Positions 1-6,924 of a stretch of 35,290 nucleotides of DNA are shown piece by piece (the stretch's first letter is position 1; the number at the start of each line of letters is the position of its first letter). Position numbers and translations under genes: made by a program. The stretch spans positions 1-35,290 of IMG/VR virus record IMGVR_UViG_3300037247_000376, one strand, 5' to 3'. A model generated the notes under the pieces. It saw only the letters and a list, made by a program, of their open reading frames with translations. It was not told the DNA's origin and searched no databases. The stretch comes from a virus.

Positions 1-127
1 CGAGCCGGACCGCCGTAAACATGACGTCGGACGTGGCGCCGGCCGAGAGCGCCGAGTCGCCGTAGGCGTTGACGACGGACGTGATGCCGTCGACCGCCGT
101 CTCGAGATCCGTCACGCCGCCGATCGC
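1..127. repeat. Terminal direct repeat, left copy (circularisation overlap)
   Basis: Bases 1-127 are identical to bases 35164-35290. Reading frames continue across the join: the tape-measure frame enters from both ends. The simplest reading is a circular or circularly permuted genome whose assembly overlaps itself. A length of exactly 127 is a common maximum k-mer size in short-read assemblers, which favours an assembly overlap over a physical terminal repeat. Confidence 0.95.
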
Positions 128-520
128 CGCCTTGCCAGCGACCCGCATGAAATCCATTACGTTGTCGGGCGGGACGCCGGCGCTGATCGCCTGGTAGAGC
201 GCCGGCACGGCGTCGCTCGTGGCGATCCCGAGCTCCTTCGACAGATCGAGGACGCTCGTCCGCAGCTCGCCGAAGCCTTCCTCGCTGATATCGGGAAGGA
301 GCGTCTTAACCTCGGCCATCGACTTCTCGAAGTCGAGCCCCATCTTGACAGCCGCTATCCCGAGGCCGGCTACCGCAGCGCCGCCGGCCAGGGCCCCGAC
401 GCGCAGCGCCTTGCCGGCGACGTTCGCCAGGCCGCCAGCCTTCTTCGACACGGCGCCGAGGACGCCGCTCGCTTCGTCGCGAGCCTTGACTAGGAGCTCG
501 AGCTCTGCCGTTGACGCCAT
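1..520 (-). CDS. Tape measure protein, N-terminal part (continues at 35290)
   Basis: Minus-strand frame opening at the ATG at 520 and running off position 1. It encodes residues 1-173 and joins the frame at 35290-33272 to give an 803-residue protein. The N-terminus (MASTAELELLVKARDEASG) and the following glycine/alanine-rich helix (GALAGGAAVAGLGIAAVKMG) are typical of siphophage tape measures, followed by the TP901/PhageMin_Tail-type domain. The protein sets tail length and is thought to be ejected into the cell envelope during DNA entry. The start overlaps the end of the frameshifted tail assembly chaperone by 31 bases, the standard order for these genes. It is partial here only because the circular genome was opened inside it. 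Confidence 0.9.
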   Translation of the reverse strand, partial: MASTAELELLVKARDEASGVLGAVSKKAGGLANVAGKALRVGALAGGAAVAGLGIAAVKMGLDFEKSMAEVKTLLPDISEEGFGELRTSVLDLSKELGIATSDAVPALYQAISAGVPPDNVMDFMRVAGKAAIGGVTDLETAVDGITSVVNAYGDSALSAGATSDVMFTAVRL

Positions 521-1277
521 TGCTTAATGTTGTACTCCTGGACCCTCATCACCCACTCCCGATCCCACTCCGGCAGCTTCGCGAAGTCGTCCTTCGTCTT
601 CGCCGCCTCGACGTTCGCCTTCGCCCGGGCGTACCGGCGCAGCTCCATAATGTCGGCGATCAGGCCGAAGTCCGGCTCGGCGATCGCCTCCGAGGGCAGG
701 CAATCGAACTCCTGGCATATCTGGCTTATGATCCATTCAGGCGGCGCCTGGACGTCCTCGTTGTCGTCTAGGACGTCGTCGAGGGCGCCGAACCTTTTAG
801 GCGTTCTGCGTCCGATCGTGCCGTCTTCAGGCTGGCGGTGAGGATCCAGATCAGCTCCTCGAAGCGAAGGCCCTCGAGGATCTCCCGGGTCGGCTCACCG
901 TAGGGCCGGCCGGCGTCGTCCGTCCAGGTCCAGGACTGTAGGCGCTGGGCGAGGCTACCGACCATCCCCACCAGGCCAACCTTGACGTCCTCCATCCGCG
1001 CCTTCCCCTCGTCCGTGGACATATCGATATCCTTGAACTTCTGAAGGTCGACCGCCATCTTGATATCGGCCACGGACGCGCCGCCGCTCAAGCGGACCAG
1101 CTCGCCGGCGTGAGGATGGTACTTCTCGCCGCCGATCTCGATCGTCAGCTCGTCGCAGAAGATCGTCGTCGGCGGCGCCTTCGTGCGCTCAACCTTCGCC
1201 GGCGGCGCCTCGTCTCGCGCACCGTTGCCCGACGTCGCCATTTGACGTCGAGCCTTCTTCTCAGTCTTCGCGCTCAT
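490..1277 (-). CDS. Tail assembly chaperone, -1 frameshift product (gpGT-like)
   Basis: A second coding frame runs from about 795 down to a TAG at 490-492, in the -1 frame relative to the 169-residue chaperone. It has no ATG, GTG or TTG near its upstream end. It reads as a real protein (for example LDDVLDDNEDVQAPPEWI and IMELRRYARAKANVEAAK) and ends inside the tape-measure start. A -1 shift at C-CTA-AAA-G (800-794, minus strand) would join chaperone residues 1-161 to 101 extra residues, giving 262 residues. This matches the gpG/gpGT arrangement of lambda and most siphophages, where the longer form helps load tail-tube protein on the tape measure. The frame is seen directly; the shift is inferred from family practice. 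Confidence 0.75.
768..1277 (-). CDS. Tail assembly chaperone, short form (gpG-like)
   Basis: 169 residues, ATG at 1277 preceded by CGAGGAGGAGTCA, a strong ribosome-binding site. The first 35 residues are charged and low in complexity. A compact domain follows (CDELTIEIGGEKYHPHAGEL, then helices ending WILTASLKTARSDAERLK). Its place between the tail-tube genes and the tape measure, and the out-of-frame extension downstream, identify it as the G-type chaperone. Sequence similarity alone would not have been decisive. After residue 161 normal decoding adds only eight residues (GSAPSTTS) before the TAG at 768. Confidence 0.75.
   Translation of the reverse strand: MSAKTEKKARRQMATSGNGARDEAPPAKVERTKAPPTTIFCDELTIEIGGEKYHPHAGELVRLSGGASVADIKMAVDLQKFKDIDMSTDEGKARMEDVKVGLVGMVGSLAQRLQSWTWTDDAGRPYGEPTREILEGLRFEELIWILTASLKTARSDAERLKGSAPSTTS
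794..800 (-). promoter_or_regulatory. Probable -1 ribosomal frameshift site (CCTAAAAG)
   Basis: Zero-frame codons CGC CTA AAA GGT cover 803-792 on the minus strand. An A-site AAA can re-pair perfectly after slipping back one base, but the P-site CTA cannot, so this is not a textbook XXXYYYZ heptamer. It is the only run of four A within the window of overlap between the two frames. I found no clear pseudoknot by eye. Confidence 0.5.
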
Positions 1278-1332
1278 TGACTCCTCCTCGTTAGCTGTAT
1301 CCCCATAAATGCCGTCGCTCAGGACGGATTGA

Positions 1333-1740
1333 CTATGCCTCCGTGACGGCGCCCGTCGGCTGAAGCGTGACGACGAACTTCGTCAGCTCGCCGCGGACGG
1401 CGTTGCGCACGTAGTTTTTGATGATGCACTCGACCTCCGACGTCTTCGTCCCGCCCCATGTGATCTTGAGGGTGCGGGTGTCGCCGATCGCGTTGAAGAT
1501 CACGTCCGGTCCGGTCGCCGCTGTGTCGTCGAACGCCCCGCCGAGGTCCAGCGTATTAACCTTGTTGAGGCCGACCTTCGCGTGAGCCTCGTCGCTGTCG
1601 CCGGAGGCGGTGATATCCTCGAGGATCGCCTCGCGGTCGAACGACGGCGGCGTGTCCATCACGTACTGCGACATATCCTGAAGGGCGTCGCTCGAGTTAT
1701 CGAACTCGATCTTCAGGTCCGGGTTTCCGTACCTCGTCAT
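1333..1740 (-). CDS. Tail tube protein paralogue, short
   Basis: 135 residues, ATG at 1740 with GGAAAGGAGCAGGCAG upstream. It begins MTRYGNPDLKIEF and shares several blocks with the next gene upstream (1765-2520): MTRYG-PD, DREAILED-T, DE-HA-VG, G-FDD and YVRNAVRGEL versus YARIASRGEL. It lies directly before the tail assembly chaperone, where the major tail-tube gene normally sits. It lacks the C-terminal beta domain of its larger neighbour. Which of the two is the main tube subunit cannot be settled from sequence. The duplication is seen directly; the tube role is inferred from position. Confidence 0.7.
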   Translation of the reverse strand: MTRYGNPDLKIEFDNSSDALQDMSQYVMDTPPSFDREAILEDITASGDSDEAHAKVGLNKVNTLDLGGAFDDTAATGPDVIFNAIGDTRTLKITWGGTKTSEVECIIKNYVRNAVRGELTKFVVTLQPTGAVTEA

Positions 1741-1764
1741 CTGCCTGCTCCTTTCCTCGCGCTG

Positions 1765-2520
1765 CTAGGCGCGGTTCAATCCCACCATGAACGTCGCGGT
1801 CTGCCCGGATCCGGCACCGACCCAATCCCAGTCGATCGCTGTGTAGCGGCGGATCGTCCCGGTGAGGGCGATCCGTTGAGCGGAGGGCGCCGTCGTGACC
1901 GCCGCGAAGGCGCCGGATCCGTGGTCCGCGAAGGTGATATCATCGGCGGAGTCGCGGATCGTGACCTGAAGGTTCGTGTAGCCGCCGAGGATGAGGGCCG
2001 AAACCTGAAGGTAGGCGGCGCCGCCGTCGGCCGAGGAGGCGGCGTTATCGTGCGAGTTGCTCTCGGTGTCGCCCGGGTCGGTCGTCTCGGCGATGTGAGG
2101 GTGAAGCAGTACGCACTCCTCGACGATCCCGTTCGCCTTGTAGGAGGCCTCGGCCTTGTGGAGCTCGCCGCGGCTGGCGATCCGGGCGTAGTTGACCTGG
2201 ATCTGTCCCTTGATGCCGACGCAGGGACGGGCGACCCCGGACGCCGGCAGGGCGTTACCAGCTTCGCCCACGCAGGCGATCTCCTCGCTGAGGCCAACTA
2301 GGGCGTCGTGGATCCGGTCGGTCCCGTCATCGAATAGTCCGCTCTGCGAGATCTCCGCCTTCTTGATCCCGACCCCCGCGTGAGTCTCGTCTTCGATCCC
2401 GAGAACCGTCGTGTCCTCAAGGATGGCCTCGCGGTCGATGTTGTGCTCCGTCAGGTCCGCGAGCAGCGATCGCCCGCCCTGAAGGATGAAGCCGACGTCC
2501 GGCGATCCGTATCGTGTCAC
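1765..2520 (-). CDS. Major tail protein paralogue with extra C-terminal beta domain
   Basis: 251 residues from the GTG at 2520, preceded by AAGGAGGGCAACT. An in-frame extension to 2640 exists but has shadow-like, arginine-rich composition. The N-terminal half (MTRYGSPDVGFILQGG, DREAILEDTTVLG, DETHAGVGIKKAE) is homologous to the next gene. From about residue 160 a second beta-rich domain follows (YLQVSALILGGYTNLQVTI, AQRIALTGTIRRYTAIDWDW, ATFMVGLNRA). This resembles surface-exposed domains appended to tail-tube proteins in other siphophages. The likely role is building or decorating the tail tube. Confidence 0.7.
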   Translation of the reverse strand: MTRYGSPDVGFILQGGRSLLADLTEHNIDREAILEDTTVLGIEDETHAGVGIKKAEISQSGLFDDGTDRIHDALVGLSEEIACVGEAGNALPASGVARPCVGIKGQIQVNYARIASRGELHKAEASYKANGIVEECVLLHPHIAETTDPGDTESNSHDNAASSADGGAAYLQVSALILGGYTNLQVTIRDSADDITFADHGSGAFAAVTTAPSAQRIALTGTIRRYTAIDWDWVGAGSGQTATFMVGLNRA

Positions 2521-2536
2521 AGTTGCCCTCCTTGTC

Positions 2537-2995
2537 CTACGGTGAACAGTACAGCGAGACCTCGATGACACCAGCCGGACCGTTGCCCGAACCTTCCTCA
2601 AGCTGCACCGCCGTATGCGGCGAGACAAGTGGGGTGCCACCAGATAGGTAGTAATAATTCGTGATGTTGTCTGAAAATCGAGCCTTGAAGTTGGAATTGG
2701 TCTGTGAGAACTTCCCGGTCGTTATTATGCCGTCCGGTGAGACGTGCAAGCTGTCGCGCAAAACGCCAAATGGACCTTCCATCATAATTGCGAGCACCCC
2801 GCAGTCGGAGGTGTCAACAAACTGTGAAATGAAGCTTTCGCCAGCGGCGAGGTTTAGATCGCTCACGATCGGAGTGACCATGCCTGCGAGTAGCGGCTGC
2901 GCGCCCTCGGCCTCGAAGGTGTCGGCTCTCATCAGGAGGAATCCCAAAGTGAGCCCTATTAAGGCGAATCCTGTGACCGCGATCGTGTGACGCAT
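2537..2995 (-). CDS. Unknown membrane-anchored or secreted protein in the tail block
   Basis: 152 residues, ATG at 2995 with AAGGGAAGGGGATAATAGA upstream. Residues 5-22 are a hydrophobic segment (IAVTGFALIGLTLGFLLM) after a short positively charged start, consistent with a signal anchor or signal peptide. The rest is serine/threonine/asparagine-rich and predicted beta by eye, with two cysteines (in TSDCGVL and at the end, SLYCSP). It has no recognised family. Its lower GC content than the neighbours, its position inside a structural operon and its export signal make it a possible moron, an extra gene that alters the host surface. Confidence 0.65.
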   Translation of the reverse strand: MRHTIAVTGFALIGLTLGFLLMRADTFEAEGAQPLLAGMVTPIVSDLNLAAGESFISQFVDTSDCGVLAIMMEGPFGVLRDSLHVSPDGIITTGKFSQTNSNFKARFSDNITNYYYLSGGTPLVSPHTAVQLEEGSGNGPAGVIEVSLYCSP

Positions 2996-2999
2996 TCTA

Positions 3000-3095
3000 T
3001 TATCCCCTTCCCTTGTACTGCTGACTCAACCGTCCCTCGACCCAGTGGACGCCCGTCAGGTCGTCCTTCTCAGCGCGCCCGCTTGCTTCAGCCAT
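3000..3095 (-). CDS. Very small protein (31 residues), tentative
   Basis: ATG at 3095, TAA at 3000-3002. It encodes MAEASGRAEKDDLTGVHWVE followed by GRLSQQYKGRG. It overlaps the upstream gene by 8 bases and ends 5 bases before the next start, which fits the overlap style of this genome. A purine-rich GAGGGGGG lies immediately before the ATG, closer than ideal. No family is recognised. It is listed because the spacing leaves no other use for the gap. Confidence 0.35.
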   Translation of the reverse strand: MAEASGRAEKDDLTGVHWVEGRLSQQYKGRG

Positions 3096-3396
3096 CCCCC
3101 CCTCGTACCATCCCTGGCTCCAAATCGCCCTTGTCGGTCATCTGAGGGCCGGAGGATAGGGTTTCGCGCCTGACCTCGACCCCTACGATGTGGTGCCGCT
3201 GGAAAATCTTGACGGCGGCCTCGAGCTCGGGCGGCCTAAGCCGCTTCCTCAGAGTGATCGTCGGCCAGTACCCCGGCTTGATGACGAGCGCGATCATCTC
3301 GAGCATCGACCCGTCCTCACCAACAGCCGCGGCGAGCTGCGAGCCGAGGACCTGCTCGGGCGTCACGTTGCCCGGGTGCGGCGTCTTCTCCTTCAC
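3088..3396 (-). CDS. Unknown small tail-region protein
   Basis: 102 residues from a GTG at 3396, with CGAGGAGGTCGC upstream. It overlaps the gene before it by 4 bases. The sequence starts MKEKTPHPGNVTPEQVLGSQ and has a central segment rich in R, L and V (LRKRLRPPELEAAVKIFQ). No recognised domain and no membrane segment. It lies between the tail-terminator-like gene and the tail-tube genes, so a structural or assembly role is likely, but this is position-based inference only. Confidence 0.6.
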   Translation of the reverse strand: MKEKTPHPGNVTPEQVLGSQLAAAVGEDGSMLEMIALVIKPGYWPTITLRKRLRPPELEAAVKIFQRHHIVGVEVRRETLSSGPQMTDKGDLEPGMVRGGDG

Positions 3397-3638
3397 GCGA
3401 CCTCCTCGATATTGCCGGCCTCGAGCTCGTGCGGCACCGAGGACGGCGGTATGTTGTCGACGACCTCGCCCCGCTCGTGGATCTCCCGACTGGCGTTGAG
3501 CTCGGCCCGCGTCTCGTCGCTGCGGTCGCCTTCGAGAAACCGCTCGATCGCGGCCGTGTCCGTCGGGTAGGCGAGATCTTTACAGAGGATCCGATAGCGG
3601 CCGGTTCCCTTCGCCTTCGCCGTCTTCTTACTCGTCAT
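3393..3638 (-). CDS. Unknown small tail-region protein
   Basis: 81 residues, ATG at 3638, overlapping the upstream gene by 11 bases and the downstream one by 4. A lysine-rich start (MTSKKTAKAKGTGRYRILCK) is followed by an acidic helix-forming region (AIERFLEGDRSDETRAELN) and GEVVDNIPPSSVPHELEAG. Small proteins of this kind, with a conserved 'GE-V--IP--SV--LE-G-I' ending, occur beside connector and tail genes in many siphophages, but I cannot assign a role. Confidence 0.6.
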   Translation of the reverse strand: MTSKKTAKAKGTGRYRILCKDLAYPTDTAAIERFLEGDRSDETRAELNASREIHERGEVVDNIPPSSVPHELEAGNIEEVA

Positions 3639-4062
3639 CGAGTACCTCCAAAATGAGATTGATCGCGACGTAGTCGACCCCGCTCCAAGCGTAGGGCTCG
3701 AAGTCGAGGCGCCGGACGTCGGAGCTCGTGACCTTCCCGTCCAGCTTTGGGTTCGCCTGGAACAGATCGAGCAGCGGCGCGACCCACGGCCGGCGCTCCC
3801 GGTAGGCCATCTTCGGGTCGGCCGAGGGTGCGAACAGAACGTGAACGCCGACGAAGTAGCGCATCGACCGCGAGGCGTTCGTGCCGGTGCCGGCGGATCG
3901 TTGGTCGACGTCCGCCGCGTCCTCGAGGCAGATCACCGTCGGGAAGTGCTGGATCTCCGCCGGCGGCTCGTCAGTGATCGAGGCCAGATCCTTGAGATCC
4001 TGCGGCGGCTTGAGGGTGCGCATCACCTTCGCGATGCCGGTCATCGTTTGTTGTAGGCTCAT
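3628..4062 (-). CDS. Tail terminator / tail completion-like protein
   Basis: 144 residues, ATG at 4062 in an ATGA overlap with the upstream gene. The layout is that of minor tail U/tail terminator proteins: an N-terminal helix (MSLQQTMTGIAKVMRTLKPP), a short strand carrying the target value (FPTVICLEDAADV), a central strand (MRYFVGVHVLFAP), a helix with WVAPLLDLFQANP, and a closing strand ending AINLILEVLDDE. These proteins cap the tail tube and form the interface with the neck. Position after the HK97-gp10-like protein and before the tube genes agrees. Confidence 0.65.
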   Translation of the reverse strand: MSLQQTMTGIAKVMRTLKPPQDLKDLASITDEPPAEIQHFPTVICLEDAADVDQRSAGTGTNASRSMRYFVGVHVLFAPSADPKMAYRERRPWVAPLLDLFQANPKLDGKVTSSDVRRLDFEPYAWSGVDYVAINLILEVLDDE

Positions 4063-4247
4063 CGCTTGACCTCAACGTCTGCGACCACTGGACAGGCGGC
4101 CCGGGCATCGTCAGCCGTCACGTAGAAGCCGACAGGGACGCCGTCATGGTAGAGCGCCCAGGGTCGTTTGTACTCGACGCGGCGGCGGAGGAACGGGAGT
4201 CCCTTCTTCTTCAGGGAGAGTCCTCGGTAGTGGATCGTCCAGGTCAT
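4059..4247 (-). CDS. Small neck-region protein of unknown function
   Basis: 62 residues starting at the ATG at 4247, which overlaps the preceding stop as ATGA. The long open frame continuing upstream to 4982 in the same phase is antisense-like shadow sequence and is not used. The protein begins MTWTIHYRGLSLKKKGLPFL and ends ACPVVADVEVKR. It is basic in its first half and shows no recognised motif. Overlaps on both sides suggest translational coupling with the gp10-like and tail-terminator genes. Confidence 0.6.
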   Translation of the reverse strand: MTWTIHYRGLSLKKKGLPFLRRRVEYKRPWALYHDGVPVGFYVTADDARAACPVVADVEVKR

Positions 4248-4759
4248 CGGCCGCCCCACAGCTTCTCGATCTCGTTCGCCGCCTTGCTCATCGCGCCCCG
4301 GGCGAGGCCCGACACCTTCGGGATGATCCTTGTCAGGAACGGGTTGAACGGCGTACCGCGCCGGCCGATCGCTCGCTGCAAAGCGAAGACGGGGATCCCA
4401 TGCCGACGGGCCCATCCCTCGAGCGCCGCGATCGGCGGGAAGTGCGGCCGCGTCCGCGACCGTGTCTCGTTGAAATCGCCGTGTACGAACCGGGCGACCT
4501 CCTTGTCGGTGCCGATCCTGACGAACGCGGGCGGGTCCTTCTTGTCTACCTCGTGGGTGAGGCCGCGCCGGGTGTCGCCGGTATCGACCGGGACCTCGCG
4601 CTTCGCGAGCAGCTCGCCGCCCTGGCCGATCCGCTGGAGCCCCTTCCGCAGCGGACCCGACAGGAGGTTGCGACGGAAGACGCCGCCGCCCTCGAGCTTC
4701 GACTTGAGCTCCTTCAAGCCGGTGATCTCGATCCGTAGGATCGGTGCCTTGCCTGGCAT
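4244..4759 (-). CDS. HK97 gp10-like tail completion / head-tail joining protein
   Basis: 171 residues, ATG at 4759. Family features are visible: an opening strand-helix LRIEITGLKELKSKLEGG, then REVPVDTGDTRRGLTHEV, the 'P-VDTG-LR' signature of the HK97-gp10/TIGR01725 family, followed by VRIGTDKEVARFVHGD and a proline-rich NPFLTRIIPK segment near the C-terminus. These proteins join the tail to the head completion ring. About 87 bases upstream to 4847 are non-coding with no clear signal. Confidence 0.75.
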   Translation of the reverse strand: MPGKAPILRIEITGLKELKSKLEGGGVFRRNLLSGPLRKGLQRIGQGGELLAKREVPVDTGDTRRGLTHEVDKKDPPAFVRIGTDKEVARFVHGDFNETRSRTRPHFPPIAALEGWARRHGIPVFALQRAIGRRGTPFNPFLTRIIPKVSGLARGAMSKAANEIEKLWGGR

Positions 4760-4846
4760 CAGGATTGTCCGCTCGAATGTCGCTGCATCTTAGATAGGGC
4801 TCCGCATCTGGCCTCTGTATCACTTTGTCCGCAGGACTGTCGCATA

Positions 4847-5689
4847 TCAGAACCCCAACACATGACGCCGCAGCGGACGCAGCAATTCGCGGACGTCCGG
4901 GTCCAGCTGCTTGAACACTTCGATCGAGCCGATTGTCGGGTTGGCGATGACCGACGAGTACGACGTCTCGCGTCGCTTCCACAACCGGCCGGCCGAGATC
5001 AGCACCGACTCGACCGCCCTCGGCTCATACAGGTAGCGCGTCAGGGCAATGTCCGTATGCGCCTCCGCCGTGGTACCGTTGACGCCGCGGACGACGGTCC
5101 ACTTCGAGGCGCCCTTGCCGCTGGCGATGTAGAGCCGCTCTGTTCCCACCAGGACGGTATCGCCCGGGCCGAGCGGCGGCGTCCCCGCCTTATTCGTCGT
5201 CATCGTCGTGGTCGTGGCGTCGGCGAGCGTCGCCGTCATGCCGCCGCCGAGATCCTCGGTGTCGGCCGAATGTCCCCACTCGCCGGTTATCTGTACGAGA
5301 TCCGGGCGGACCGCGAAGATCGACCGGCTGCCCCTGTACGGGTTGAGGATGATCGCCGTGAACGGCGCGACTGTCTGCCGGCGGTGCCCCGGCCGGCGGA
5401 GCCAGAAGTCCGTATCCAGCGTGAGGCTCGTCTCGAAGGTGCCGTCGGTATCCTCGTCCAGCTTGACCGCACTCTGCGACAGGAGCCAGGGGATCGTCAG
5501 CTGCTCGCGGCCATTGCCGTCGAAGGAGCGCGCCTCGGTGTTGACGAAGAAGTAGTCGTCGACGTAGTCGTCTACGCTACGGCTGATGGCATGGATCGCC
5601 TTCAGGACCTCGCGAGCGTCGGGCGCGTCAAGATCCTGGTCTGTGACGAACCGCTCCTGCCACTGGCGCAGGCTGGCGTAGAGGTTCAT
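4847..5689 (-). CDS. Head-tail connector, gp6-like, with inserted domain
   Basis: 280 residues, ATG at 5689. An N-terminal helical part (MNLYASLRQWQERFVTDQDL, LKAIHAISRSVDDYVDDYFF) resembles the helical head-tail connector fold, in which the number of residues is usually about 100. Here it is enlarged by a beta-rich middle, including GDTVLVGTERLYIASGKG and WTVVRGVNGTTAEAHTD. The latter is a recurring phage structural motif ('--V-RG-NGTTA--H--G') in which a Val-Arg-Gly-x-Asn-Gly turn is conserved. The C-terminus returns to helix (LLRPLRRHVLGF). Position between capsid and neck genes supports adaptor function. Confidence 0.6.
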   Translation of the reverse strand: MNLYASLRQWQERFVTDQDLDAPDAREVLKAIHAISRSVDDYVDDYFFVNTEARSFDGNGREQLTIPWLLSQSAVKLDEDTDGTFETSLTLDTDFWLRRPGHRRQTVAPFTAIILNPYRGSRSIFAVRPDLVQITGEWGHSADTEDLGGGMTATLADATTTTMTTNKAGTPPLGPGDTVLVGTERLYIASGKGASKWTVVRGVNGTTAEAHTDIALTRYLYEPRAVESVLISAGRLWKRRETSYSSVIANPTIGSIEVFKQLDPDVRELLRPLRRHVLGF

Positions 5690-6045
5690 TTATCCGCCCT
5701 CGCCACTAGAAACTTAAGTGCCACGTTAGCCTCGGTGAGCGCCGTTGCCGTCTCCTTGTGATCCTCGCGTTTCTCAATCACTAGATCTCGGAGGGTATGG
5801 CCCATCTCCTGCAGCGTCCCCGTATTGCGCTCGTTCTGCGTCAGGAGCCGGTCGATGAACTCCTCGCGCTTTCGCATCGCGTCGAGGATCTCCGGCGCCA
5901 TGCCTGTCGAGTTGTGCGCCCGATGGTTCCGGCGGGCGTCGAGTATCTTCTGCCCGCGAGCGCCGGCCAGGACGCCGATTAAGACGCCGGCGAAGGCGAG
6001 AACCCCCAGGAGGACCGGGACGTCGATCTCGACCACTAGACCCAT
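5686..6045 (-). CDS. Small membrane protein with coiled coil
   Basis: 119 residues, ATG at 6045, overlapping neighbours on both sides. Residues 10-28 form one membrane span (VLLGVLAFAGVLIGVLAGA). From residue 50 onward the chain is helical and charged (MRKREEFIDRLLTQNERN, LRDLVIEKREDHKETATAL), a likely coiled coil on the cytoplasmic or external side. A membrane protein in the middle of the head-neck genes is unexpected. No family is recognised. A lysis-accessory or host-interference role is possible but unsupported. Confidence 0.65.
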   Translation of the reverse strand: MGLVVEIDVPVLLGVLAFAGVLIGVLAGARGQKILDARRNHRAHNSTGMAPEILDAMRKREEFIDRLLTQNERNTGTLQEMGHTLRDLVIEKREDHKETATALTEANVALKFLVARADK

Positions 6046-6290
6046 CAGCGGTTGATCATGTGTCCGCAGCCCTCGAAGCTGTACTCGGGCCGGTTGTAGC
6101 AGACATAGACCTGCTTGCCCTCGGCTGTCCGTCCGCGGCCGTAGCGGTGCTCGTGGTCGACGACGGCCTCGCCATCAGCTAGGGCCGCCCCGCCCCCGCT
6201 CGCCGCCGCCTGCGCCGCCGCCTTGCCCTGGACCTTCTGCCCGTCGTCCAGCTCGTACCAGCCGCCGCCTACGTGTCGATAGCCTGGCAT
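6045..6290 (-). CDS. Small protein with His/Cys cluster
   Basis: 81 residues, ATG at 6290 preceded by AAAGGAGGGCAGCG. It begins MPGYRHVGGGWYELDDGQKV, a small WW-like or SH3-like strand segment, then an alanine/glycine linker, then HEHRYGRGRTAEGKQVYVC and FEGCGHMINR. The His-x-His / Cys / Cys-x-His set could bind one metal ion. The last base overlaps the next gene. Role unknown. Confidence 0.6.
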   Translation of the reverse strand: MPGYRHVGGGWYELDDGQKVQGKAAAQAAASGGGAALADGEAVVDHEHRYGRGRTAEGKQVYVCYNRPEYSFEGCGHMINR

Positions 6291-6363
6291 CGCTGCCCTC
6301 CTTTAGCCGGTTCTCCTCCGGCCGCTGTCGCTTGTCCTCGTATCGTTTCATCTATCCGCCTTC

Positions 6364-6404
6364 GGCGGGCGGAGCGCCGGGTGACGCCGGCAACCCCGCC
6401 CGCC
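6364..6404 (-). other. GC-rich hairpin between decoration gene and next gene
   Basis: A 9-bp stem (6364-6372 with 6396-6404) encloses a second 5-bp stem (6376-6380 with 6387-6391). It lies in the 135-bp gap between the stop at 6426 and the ATG at 6290. No U-run follows on the minus strand, so it is not a standard terminator. It may protect or process the late mRNA. Confidence 0.45.
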
Positions 6405-6425
6405 TCAGACTCCCAATCTGGCTCG

Positions 6426-6854
6426 CTAGGCCGTGATCTTGATCGTCTCGTCAGCGATCGCCGTCAGCGGCAAGCCGCCCTCGCGCCGGTAGCGGATCGC
6501 CACGGCCGAGAGCAGGGCCGCCGCTACTGACGGCGTGACCACGATCCGGACGAACTTCTCGCCCGCCGGCAGGATCTCCGTCGGGACGCTGAAGATGAAA
6601 AACTGGTTATCGTCGGCGGCGGCGAGCGCCGTCATCGCCGGCGTGAGGTCCGTCGGGTCCGAGAACCCGGAGTCGCCGTCACGCTGGATCTTGCCGTTCA
6701 CGACTCCGGTCGCCGCGATGAGTCCGATATTCAGGATGAATATAGCGCCCGCCCACCCTGAGACGTCGACGCCGGTCCCGTTCTTCACGGTCGCCGAGCT
6801 AACCGGGTTGATCTCATCGGTGATGAGAACCTCGTCCATCAGCGGTATTTTCAC
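6426..6854 (-). CDS. Probable head decoration / minor capsid protein
   Basis: 142 residues from a GTG at 6854, with GGAAGGAGGACACA upstream. The sequence is beta-rich: VLITDEINPVSSATVKNGTG, WAGAIFILNIGLIAATGVVN, NQFFIFSVPTEILPAGEKFV and AIRYRREGGLPLTAIADETI. This alternation of strands, found immediately after the major capsid gene, is typical of small capsid decoration or stabilising proteins. The pattern also resembles the C-terminal beta domain of the larger tail-tube paralogue. The call rests on position and fold impression, not on a recognised motif. Confidence 0.5.
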   Translation of the reverse strand: MKIPLMDEVLITDEINPVSSATVKNGTGVDVSGWAGAIFILNIGLIAATGVVNGKIQRDGDSGFSDPTDLTPAMTALAAADDNQFFIFSVPTEILPAGEKFVRIVVTPSVAAALLSAVAIRYRREGGLPLTAIADETIKITA

Positions 6855-6871
6855 TGTGTCCTCCTTCCCTG

Positions 6872-6891
6872 CGCCGGAGTAACTTCCGGCG
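6872..6891 (-). other. Hairpin between major capsid and decoration genes
   Basis: Perfect 7-bp stem cgccgga/tccggcg (6872-6878 with 6885-6891) with a 6-base loop, 17 bases upstream of the decoration gene's start. No U-run follows in the direction of transcription. It may stabilise the capsid mRNA 3' end or modulate translation of the next gene. Confidence 0.45.
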
Positions 6892-6924
6892 TCAGGATCT
6901 ACCTATCTGTTTTCTGCTCTGCGC

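Noticed and set aside
524-736. 70-residue minus-strand frame
   Set aside because: Arginine/glycine-rich shadow of the real -1 extension of the tail assembly chaperone in the neighbouring phase.
4248-4982. Upstream extension of the 62-residue neck gene
   Set aside because: It is out of phase with the gp10-like gene on the same strand and has shadow composition. The ATGA overlap at 4247 gives a good start.
6385-6425. Possible tRNA (anticodon-like stem-loop CAGA-CTCCCAA-TCTG)
   Set aside because: Only an anticodon-arm-like hairpin is present. There is no T-arm (GGTTCGA-type), D-arm or acceptor stem at the right distance on either strand.
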